Assembly (NCBI RefSeq): GCF_000935215.1
Contig: NZ_JXXD01000027.1
Span: 1 to 64,000, forward strand
Origin: Stutzerimonas stutzeri
GTDB taxonomy: Bacteria > Pseudomonadota > Gammaproteobacteria > Pseudomonadales > Pseudomonadaceae
Length of the DNA: 64,000 bases
Direction: 5' to 3'
The notes below the pieces were generated by a model. The model was given only the letters and a program-made list of their open reading frames with translations. It was not told where the DNA came from and ran no database searches. Positions 43,526-51,467 of the stretch are shown in pieces (positions within the stretch are counted from its first letter, which is position 1; the number at the start of each line of letters is the position of its first letter). Made by a program: the position numbers and the translations under genes.

Positions 43526-46393
43526 GGGTGAGCCTCGTCGGTTTCGTGTGTGTGCCCCGGCGGCCAGTGTTGCAGCAGGTGCTGGATCAGCCTGGCCAGC
43601 TCATCGCCGTCGTGACGGGATTTCACCAGTTGGCGCAGCGCCAGGCGGTCGTCCTGAATCGGGGTGTCGAGCGCGGAAAAGATGATCACCGGCGGCGGTG
43701 GGACGCTCTGCGCGAGCTGGTCGAACAGCTCGGTACCCTGACCGTCCGGCAGCATCAGGTCGATGATGGCCAGGTCGAACGTCTGTGCCGCGATCAGCTC
43801 GCGCGCTTCGTGCAGCGTCGCGGCGCCGGAAAGGTCGACGTCGAGCACGGCAATCTGCCTGGCCAGCAGCACCCGCAGGTCGTCATCGTCCTCGACGTGC
43901 AGGATGCGCGGCCGGTGTCCACCCAGCTGCAGACAAGCGCGGATGACGTCCATCACCCGCGAGGGGTCGATCGGTTTGTGCAGCCAGTCGATCACGCCCA
44001 CCGCGCCGCCGCGCAGCGTGCCGTCGTCGTCATCGCGGCGCTGCGGCTGCAGGCTGACGATCAGCACCGGCAGGTTGCGGTAGTTGTGCTGGCTGCGCAG
44101 GCTCTGCAGGAAGGCCGCGCTGTTTTCGTCATCCAGCGCCGGGCTGAGGGTCAGTGCCTCGATGTCGAACTGCTGCAACAGCCGGCGTGCCTCGGCTGCG
44201 GTGCCGCTGATCAAGGTCGCGTAGCCATGCTGCTGCAGCGCCGCGGCCAGCTGCTCGGCCGCATGGGTGTCCGGCTCGAGGATGAGGATCAACGCAGCAT
44301 TGTCAGGCTGGGTTGCTCTGGCTGGCGGCGTAGTGGGGCGCTGCAGCGGCGCCGCGGATCGCACCTCCAGCGGCAGCTGCAGCCAGAAGCGCGAGCCGTG
44401 ACCTTCCTGGGAGTCGAAACCGATCTGTCCGTGCATCTGCTGCACCAGCGAGCGGGTGATCGCCAGTCCCAGCCCGGTGCCGCCGCGCTGGCGGGCGTCG
44501 GAGGAATCGGCCTGGGCGAAGCGCTCGAAGATGCGCCCACGGAAAGCCTCCGGAATCCCCGGCCCCTGATCCTGTACGCCGAGTTCCAGCACGTTGTCAT
44601 GGTGACGTAGATCGACCGTCACGCTGCCGCCGGCGGGGGAATGCTTGATCGCGTTGGACAGCAGGTTGGCCATCACCTGGGCGAAGCGGTCGGGGTCGAC
44701 CATGGCTTCGCTCGACAGCGACTCATCGGCGCCCACCAGCGTGAGATTGACGTCGTAGTCGCGGGCGTACGGCTGGATATCCGACAGCGCCTGCTGCACC
44801 AGCGCGCGCACGTCATGGTGGCCGAAGTTGAAGGCCAGGCGTCCGGCTTCGAGTTTTTCGATGTCGAGGATGTCGTTGATCAGGCGCACCAGGCGTTCGC
44901 TGTTCTTGTGAGCGATATCCAGCAGCGGGCGGGCGTCGTCGCCGATATGTCCGGCAATGCCTCCGATCAGCATACCGAGGGCGCCGCGGATGGCGGTCAG
45001 CGGCGTGCGCAGTTCGTGGCTGACCGTCGAGATGAATTCCGTTTTCATCCATGCGTCGGCGCAGGGAGATGTCCACCGCCACCGTGACCACATGACAGGT
45101 ACGTGTCGAGATCCGCAGCGGGCGCTTGACCACCTGGAACCAGTGCTCCGCGCCATGGGCATCGGTCAGCGCGACCTCGGTGCTGCGCAGATCGCCGCTG
45201 CCTCCCGCCAGTTCGGCCAGCTCTTCGTCACCCAGCAGCAGCGGTTGCAGCCGCACGGCAGACGGCACCTCGTCGGGGCGGCGCTGCTCGATGTCCTGCG
45301 GGCGCACGTCCAGCAGGGCCGCGAGCGCCGAATTGCAGAGCAGGAAACGACCCTGGGCGTCGCGAACGAAGATCAGGTTCTCGTCGGTGTCGACCACGCG
45401 GCGGAGAAAGACCTGCTGGTCATGCAGGCTGTCGCGGTTGCGCTGCAGTTCGCTGACGTCGCGCGCGATGGCCAGATGATCGCCCAGCCCGGTGGGCGTC
45501 AGACGAACCTCGAAGGTGCGCTGGGTCTGCAGCTCGCACCAGGTCTTCTGGCGCAGTGCGCCCTCGTCGGTCTGATTGAGCAGCTCGATGAGCAAGGGTT
45601 CGATCGCTTCCGGCGGCGGTGCGCGGCGCGGGGTGCCTCGCGAAATGCTCGACACCTGCTGCCGCTCATCGACCGCGTAGAGGTGGTCCGGGATGGCCTG
45701 CAGCAGCGCCCCGAGGCGTGCCTCGCCGGCCTGGGCGCTGCGGGCGAGCTGCTGGCGAATCTGCAGATTCCGCTGCAAGGCCCAGAAGGCCGCCAGAAAC
45801 AGCCCGATCACCACCAGCGTGCCGATCAGTGCCAGTTGCTGCGCGCGCTCGGTGGTGCGTGCCACGGCTGCGCTGGCGGCGGCCAGGTGGCTGCGCTCGT
45901 GCTGCTCGACGGCGTTGAGCAGTGCGCGCAGGCGGTCCATCAGCAGGTGCCCGCCGGCCTCGCGCAGACGCTCCACGGCAGCCTGCAGCCCGGCCTCGCG
46001 GCGGGTTTGCATGTTGCCGGCGGCAACTTCGAGGCGGTCGGCGATGGTCGCATCGAGGGTCCGGAACCAGCGTCGGTCGGGATAATCACGTCCTTCGACC
46101 TGGCGCTGCAGGCTGCGTCGGTTGCCTTCCAGTTGTCTGAGGCCACGTTCGTAGGGTTCGAGATAGGTGGGGTCGCCGGTGAGGATGAAACCGCGCGAAC
46201 CGGTTTCGATGTCCTGTAACGAAGAAAAGATCGCCTGGACCGAGGTGATGATTTCCAGGCTGTGGCTGACCGAGCGATTGGTCTGCAACAGCGCTTCCTG
46301 CGTGCGCTTGCCTTGCCAGCCAAGCGCGACGAGCAACAGAAACGCAGCGAGAAAGGCGATTGAATGCCAACCGATCGCGAGTCTTGCGGGCAA
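43522..46393 (-). pseudogene. Hybrid sensor histidine kinase (CHASE3-PAS-PAS-HisKA-HATPase-REC-REC), frameshifted
   Basis: Two frames together encode a kinase of about 950 residues. The first, from TTG 46393 with AAGGAG upstream, carries a TM helix, a CHASE3 periplasmic domain (QDIETGSRGFILTGDPTYLE), a second TM (LALIGTLVVIGLFLAAFWAL) and two PAS domains, and runs in frame to about 45050. The second frame holds the HisKA phospho-His (TEFISTVSHELRTP), the HATPase (NAIKHSP, GTGLGL) and two C-terminal REC domains. The switch occurs in ATGGATGAAAACGG (45041-45053): a +4 near-duplication (ATGG/ATGA) or one extra base. Removing it gives RRMKTEF or RRMDKTEF. As sequenced the sensor half and catalytic half are separate. 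An ATG at the junction could start the catalytic half alone, but no ribosome site precedes it. Confidence 0.8.
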
Positions 46394-46525
46394 ATCGGAC
46401 TCCTTCCGCCGGGGATGACTGCACAGAATCCCCAGTTGCCTCGCTACCGCGTGGTCACCGGGATGAACTCAGTGTAGTCAGACCTGCACGAACCACAGCG
46501 GTTCGCCGCCGAAAGGGCCGGGCGC

Positions 46526-48163
46526 TCAGCGCTGGGCGATTTGCACCTGGTTGCGGCCGTTGTGCTTGGCCACGTACAGCGCCTGGTCGGCATGCTCGAG
46601 CAGCAGGCCGGAGGCGCTCTGGCCGTCGGTCTCGCAGATGCCGGCACTGAAGGTCACGCGGAACTCCTGGTCGCCGGCATTGAAGCTCAGCGCAGCGAAG
46701 CGCACGCGGATTTCGTCGAAAATGCGTCGGGCCTGCAGGGCCGAGCATTCGGGCAACACGGCGACGAACTCCTCGCCACCGTAGCGGCCGAGGCTGTCGA
46801 TACGCCGCAAGCGCTGGCGCAGCAGGTTGGCCAGGGCGCGGATCACATTGTCGCCGGCGGCGTGCCCGTAGGTGTCGTTGATCTGCTTGAAATGATCGAG
46901 GTCGAGCATCACCACGCTGGCGGGTTTGCCGGTGCGGGTGGTGCGCTGCACTTCCAACGCCAGCTGTTCCTTGATATCAGCGTGCTTGAGCAGGCCGGTC
47001 AGGCTGTCGCGGGCCAGCGCCGTACTCAGCGAGCGCGCACGCTGTGCGTGGGAATACACCGCGGCCACCAGCGCGGTATCGCTGATCGGTTTGGTGATGA
47101 AATCGTCGCCGGCCTTGAGCAGTGCGGCCATCTGCCGGTGGGTATCGGTCTCGGCGGAAAGGTAGATGATCGTCACCCGCAGCCATTCGTCATGCAGGCG
47201 GATCATCTGCGCCAGCTCTGGCCCCGAGCAGTCCGGCATGTTGACGTCCAGCAGCAGCACCTCGGGGTTGAAGCTGCGCATGGTTTCCAGCACGCGGGTC
47301 GGCTCGGTGAGTATCTGCACCTGCATCTGTGCGTTGCGCAGCACCAGGCTGTAGCGTGCCGCCAGCTCCGCATCGTCATCGACGATCAGCACACGGAAGG
47401 GTTCGCCCTGCTGTCGATCGAGGCAGCGCTCCAGGCTGTTCTCCAGCTGGGTGATATCCAGCGGGCGGACGAAGAAGCCCTGCGCACCGGCGCGCACCGC
47501 AGCCAGCTGGCTGGCGAAATCGGCCCGGTCGTGGATGAGCAGCAGCGGCAGTGGCTGCTCGAGGCCTTGCTGCAGAGCGGCGAGCGCCTCGAAATCGCTG
47601 TCCTGCTGCACGCTGACGATCAGTGCGTCGGGCAGCTCATCGGCTACGGCCTGTTGCAGTGCGGCGAAATTGGGCCACTGGCTGACCAGATAGCCGAAGT
47701 TGCGCAGGGTCACCGCCATGCTGGCGCCCGCGACCGGATCGGCCTTCATCAGGTAGATGCGACAGCCGGGTGCCGGCTCTTCGTGATGCTCCGGCAGTTC
47801 CGCCGCGCCGTGGCGTTCCTGGCCGGGGGTTTCACTGGCCAAGTGCAGCACCGCGCGGGCGAAGGCCTCGGCGGCGCGGCTGCCCGGCTTGGCCGAATCA
47901 AGCCAGCGATCAGCCCGCTGCTCCAGCTGCCTGGCGCGCTCCCCGAGCTTGGCGAAGCCGAAGGTGCCGGCGGCGCCGGCCAGCCGATGCAGGCGCTCGC
48001 GGATGCTCAGCATCACTAGCCGGCGGCTGGCGGTGGCACGGGTCTGCTGCAGATCCTGGGCGAGCGTGGCGAGGTCGGTCAGGTCGGCCTGCAGGCGCTC
48101 GCCGAACTGCTGTTCCAGCTGCGCCAGTTGCGCCTGCAGCGCCAGGCGGGTGCGATCATCCAT
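46526..48163 (-). CDS. Hpt-REC-REC-GGDEF response regulator (diguanylate cyclase)
   Basis: A 545-residue protein that should make cyclic di-GMP in response to phosphorelay input. The N-terminal Hpt domain (phospho-His candidate in RLHRLAGAAGTFG, about residue 60) is followed by a first REC that looks degenerate (IYLMKADPV, no phospho-Asp at IVSVQQD) and a second, intact REC (LIVDDDAE, VLLLDVNMPD, IIYLSAETD, FITKPI). The GGDEF domain has an intact active site GGEEF at 462-466 and an inhibitory site RRID at 453-456 in the standard five-residue spacing. ATG 48163 with GGAGG is chosen; it overlaps the upstream REC gene by eight bases. It is the only domain in the operon with a known output activity. 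Confidence 0.92.
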   Translation of the reverse strand: MDDRTRLALQAQLAQLEQQFGERLQADLTDLATLAQDLQQTRATASRRLVMLSIRERLHRLAGAAGTFGFAKLGERARQLEQRADRWLDSAKPGSRAAEAFARAVLHLASETPGQERHGAAELPEHHEEPAPGCRIYLMKADPVAGASMAVTLRNFGYLVSQWPNFAALQQAVADELPDALIVSVQQDSDFEALAALQQGLEQPLPLLLIHDRADFASQLAAVRAGAQGFFVRPLDITQLENSLERCLDRQQGEPFRVLIVDDDAELAARYSLVLRNAQMQVQILTEPTRVLETMRSFNPEVLLLDVNMPDCSGPELAQMIRLHDEWLRVTIIYLSAETDTHRQMAALLKAGDDFITKPISDTALVAAVYSHAQRARSLSTALARDSLTGLLKHADIKEQLALEVQRTTRTGKPASVVMLDLDHFKQINDTYGHAAGDNVIRALANLLRQRLRRIDSLGRYGGEEFVAVLPECSALQARRIFDEIRVRFAALSFNAGDQEFRVTFSAGICETDGQSASGLLLEHADQALYVAKHNGRNQVQIAQR

Positions 48164-48545
48164 GCTCGGCCTCCCAGATCTGCCGCAACTGGTTGGCAAG
48201 TTGCAGCGGATCGAACGGCTTGCCCAACACCTGACGTACGCCGAGCTGGCGCAGCTCCTGCAGCCGTTCGGGCTGCAGGTGGCCGGTGAGAAACACCACG
48301 GGCGTCTGCTGCAGGTCGACCAGATCGGCCAGTTGGCGAACCAGCTCGATGCCGTCCATCTGCGGCAGCATCACATCGAGCAGGATCAGGTCGGGGGCGA
48401 AGGCCTGTACCTGGTCGAGCGCGGCCTGGCCGGACTGACAGCTGAGCACTTCGAAGCCGCCGAGCTTTTCCAGCGCGATACGCGTCACCACTTGGATGGA
48501 CGGTACGTCTTCGACGTGCAGGATGCGCTTGAGCTGTTTCATCAC
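48156..48545 (-). CDS. Stand-alone receiver (REC) protein paired with kinase 2
   Basis: A 129-residue receiver with acidic pair (HVEDVPS), phospho-Asp in LILLDVMLPQMDG (about residue 55), Thr in VVFLTGH and Lys in VLGKPFDPLQL. It closely resembles the REC at 51035 (shared ILHVED, EVLSC, GQAALDQVQAFAPD-type and KPFDP stretches), so the two probably arose by duplication together with their kinases. Its start overlaps the kinase stop by four bases, and its stop overlaps the Hpt-GGDEF start. Confidence 0.92.
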   Translation of the reverse strand: MMKQLKRILHVEDVPSIQVVTRIALEKLGGFEVLSCQSGQAALDQVQAFAPDLILLDVMLPQMDGIELVRQLADLVDLQQTPVVFLTGHLQPERLQELRQLGVRQVLGKPFDPLQLANQLRQIWEAEHG

Positions 48546-50953
48546 GGGCTCTCCTTGGCCTGGCCTTGTATGGGTAGTTCGAACCAGAAGCAGGCGCCCT
48601 GGCCGGGCTCGGATTCGAAGCCGATCTGCCCGCCCATGTGCTCGATCAGCTCCTTGCTGATCGCCAGGCCCAGTCCGGTTCCGCCTTGCTGGCGGCTGTC
48701 GGACGAGTCGGCCTGGGCGAACTTCTGGAATACCCGCGCACGAAATTCGTCGGAAATGCCCGGGCCCTGGTCTCGGACGCTGACCCGTACCCGGTCGTCA
48801 CTGACCTGCGCCGACAGCTCGACCCGTTCACCGGCCGGGGAAAACTTCGCCGCGTTGGACAGCAGGTTGCTCAGCACCTGCTGTAGGCGCATGGCATCGA
48901 CCGTCACGCTCACTGCCGGGCAGGCGCCGAGGTGCAGCTGCACGCCATGCCGTTCGGCATAGCTGCCGTTGCTGCGCAGGGCCAGCTCCAGCTGGGGTTG
49001 CAGCGGTTGTTCGAGCATGTCGAAGCGCATCTTGCCGGCGTGCAGCTTGTCCATGTCCAGCAGGTCGTCGATCAGCGCGCTCAGGCGCTGGCTGTTCTGC
49101 TGGGCGATCTCCAGCAGTTCGTGCATCGACTCGGGCACTTCGCCCATGACGTTCGAGCAGATCAACGCCAGCGCGCCGGTGATGGACGTCAGCGGCGTGC
49201 GCAGCTCATGGCTGACGGTGGAGATGAACTCGCGCTGCAGGCGTTCGATGCGCTTGCGTTCGGTGATGTCGTGCAGCACGACGACCGCGCCCATGCGCTG
49301 GCCATCGGAGGTGTACAGCGGGTCGGCGTTGGACAGTACGTGCCGCGGTGCGCCATTGCTCAGCAGCACCATCTCGTGGTCGATGACGTGCTCGCCATTG
49401 AGGGCGCGGCGCAGGGGAATCTCTTCGGGTTTCAGCGGGGTGACGCCATCGGCGCGGTACAGCCGGTAATGGCGGGCCCATTCGCTCGGCGATAACGGGG
49501 CGACATCGGCGCCATGCCACTGCTTGGCCTTCTCGTTGAACAGGGTCAGATTGCCTTCGGCATCGCAGGCGATCACCGCTTCACTCAGCGCCTCGAGCAG
49601 GCGCCGGTTCATCTCCTGCTGTTTGTCCAGCTCCAGCTGCTCGGCCTTGCGCGCGGTGATATCGGTAACGAAGCCGTGCCAGAGCACCGAGCCGTCGACC
49701 TGCTGCAGCGGGGTTGCCCGCGCCTCGACCCAGATCAGCCCCTTGTGCGGGTGCTCGACACGGTGCTCGCTGTGCCAGGGCGTGAGTTCACGAGCCGCCT
49801 GGCGGATGCTGAGCAACAGGGCGCTGCGGTCGGGGCCGTGGACCCGGCCGACGATCGGCGCAAAGCTGCTGGCCAGCTGCGCCGGGCTGAGCCCGTAGAT
49901 CTGCTCGACCCCTTCACTGACATAGGGAAAGCACGCCGGTCCATCGGCGCGCCAATGGAACTGGAAGAGCATGCCCGGGACCTGCGCGGCGATCTGCTGC
50001 AGGCGCAGTTGCAACTGCTCCTGATAGGCCAGGTCGTAGGCGTTGACCAGGTAGCCGCGCAGGTGCTCCTGCTCGTCATGGATCGCGGTCACGCCCAGCA
50101 GCACCGGCACCTCGTTGCCGTTCTGGTGGCGCAGGCGCCATTCGGACATGTCGCGCCGCCCGCGGTGAAGCGGCGCGGTCAGCACCGAGAAATCGGCCTC
50201 GAGCGGTATCTGCAACTCGCTGGAGAGCAGCAGCGCCCGGCGCTGCAGTGCCTCCGGGCAGAACAGCGCAGCGGTCAGTGGATGGCCGACCAGCGCCTGT
50301 TCGCTGTAGCCGAGCAGGCGCTCGGCGGTCGGGTTGACGCTGGTGACGACGCCGTCAGGTCGGGTCACCAGTACCGCGCTGGAGGCACTGTCGAGGATCG
50401 CCTGTTGCAGTGCCGCCTGCTCGGCGTGACGGTGCGCCAGCAGATGCTGCTCGAACAGGCGGATCACCTGGCGTCCGAGGCGCTCCAGGGTCTCGCGCTG
50501 TTGAGCGCTGAGCCGCCGCGGCTGGCGGTCGATCACGCACAGGGTGCCGAGGTTGTAGCCATCCGGCGAGGTCAGCGGCGTGCCGGCATAGAAGCGGATA
50601 TGCGGATCGCCGAGCACCAGCGGGTTGTTGCAAAAACGCGGGTCCTGCAGCGTATCCGGTACCTCGAAGATCTCGTCGCCGGCGATGGTGTAGGTGCAGA
50701 AGGAGATCTCCCGCGAGGTCTCGCTGACGTCGAGGCCGACCCGGCTCTTGAACCACTGACGGCGGTCGTCGACCAGCGAGATCAGCGCGATGGGCGTGTC
50801 GCACATCTGCGCGGCAAGCGCGGTGAAGTCATCGAAGGCGCTGTCCTCGGGGGTGTCGAGGATTTCGTAGCGCAGCAACGCTGCCAGGCGTGACAGCTCG
50901 CGCGGCTGGACGGTGGATGGCATCGGCGTCGTGCTGTGTTGCGGTGACTCCAT
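48542..50953 (-). CDS. Cytoplasmic sensor histidine kinase (GAF-PAS-PAS-PAS-HisKA-HATPase), kinase 2
   Basis: An 803-residue soluble kinase without TM helices. It opens with a GAF domain of the type found in bacterial phytochrome-like/HK families (RYEILDTPEDSAFDDFTALAAQMC, IALISLVDDRRQWFKSRVGL, about residues 25-165). Three PAS domains follow (about 180-560), then HisKA with phospho-His near residue 582 (FISTVSHELRTPLTS) and a HATPase with NLLSNAAKFSP, DQGPGI and GTGLGLAISKELIEHM. The third-PAS-to-C-terminus portion is strikingly similar to kinase 1 at 51468. It is followed directly by its own lone REC gene. Confidence 0.93.
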   Translation of the reverse strand: MESPQHSTTPMPSTVQPRELSRLAALLRYEILDTPEDSAFDDFTALAAQMCDTPIALISLVDDRRQWFKSRVGLDVSETSREISFCTYTIAGDEIFEVPDTLQDPRFCNNPLVLGDPHIRFYAGTPLTSPDGYNLGTLCVIDRQPRRLSAQQRETLERLGRQVIRLFEQHLLAHRHAEQAALQQAILDSASSAVLVTRPDGVVTSVNPTAERLLGYSEQALVGHPLTAALFCPEALQRRALLLSSELQIPLEADFSVLTAPLHRGRRDMSEWRLRHQNGNEVPVLLGVTAIHDEQEHLRGYLVNAYDLAYQEQLQLRLQQIAAQVPGMLFQFHWRADGPACFPYVSEGVEQIYGLSPAQLASSFAPIVGRVHGPDRSALLLSIRQAARELTPWHSEHRVEHPHKGLIWVEARATPLQQVDGSVLWHGFVTDITARKAEQLELDKQQEMNRRLLEALSEAVIACDAEGNLTLFNEKAKQWHGADVAPLSPSEWARHYRLYRADGVTPLKPEEIPLRRALNGEHVIDHEMVLLSNGAPRHVLSNADPLYTSDGQRMGAVVVLHDITERKRIERLQREFISTVSHELRTPLTSITGALALICSNVMGEVPESMHELLEIAQQNSQRLSALIDDLLDMDKLHAGKMRFDMLEQPLQPQLELALRSNGSYAERHGVQLHLGACPAVSVTVDAMRLQQVLSNLLSNAAKFSPAGERVELSAQVSDDRVRVSVRDQGPGISDEFRARVFQKFAQADSSDSRQQGGTGLGLAISKELIEHMGGQIGFESEPGQGACFWFELPIQGQAKESP

Positions 50954-51034
50954 CGTCGGCGCCTTGCTGGTTCGGTGAAGGGCGTCCGGGTCGGGTCGGG
51001 TAGCGTGGCACGACCGGGGCTTAAGCAGTTCTGC

Positions 51035-51421
51035 CTAGTATCGGCCACTCAGCCAGATGCTGCGAATCTGCTCGGCCAGCTGCATCGGGTCGAACGGCTT
51101 GACGATCACGTCGCGCGCGCCCAGCTTGCGCAGGTGCTCGATCTCGCTCGGCTGCACCTTGGCGGTCATGAATGTTACCGGAATCCGTTCCAGGTCGATG
51201 CGCTCGCGCAGCCTGAGCAGCGTCTGCGGGCCGTCCATGCCCGGCATCATCACGTCCAGCAGGATGAAGTCGGGGGCGAAGGCTTCGACTTCCTCCAACG
51301 CCTGTGCACCAGAGGAGCAGGACAGCACCTCGTATCCGCCAACGGCCTCCAGGGCCAGTTTGGTCACCGCCTGAATCGACGGATCGTCTTCAACGTGCAG
51401 GATGCGCCTTAGCTCGGCCAT
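51035..51421 (-). CDS. Stand-alone receiver (REC) protein paired with kinase 1
   Basis: A 128-residue receiver with HVEDDPS (acidic pair), LLDVMMPGMDG (phospho-Asp about residue 54), VTFMTAK and VIVKPFDPMQLAEQIRSIW. No output domain. It lies 46 bases downstream of kinase 1 and 81 bases upstream of kinase 2 on the same strand. It is the sister of the REC at 48156. Confidence 0.92.
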   Translation of the reverse strand: MAELRRILHVEDDPSIQAVTKLALEAVGGYEVLSCSSGAQALEEVEAFAPDFILLDVMMPGMDGPQTLLRLRERIDLERIPVTFMTAKVQPSEIEHLRKLGARDVIVKPFDPMQLAEQIRSIWLSGRY

Positions 51422-51467
51422 TGTGCCTCCGGGGGTCGTTTGCGTGCGCGTCCGCTTAACGGAAGCA

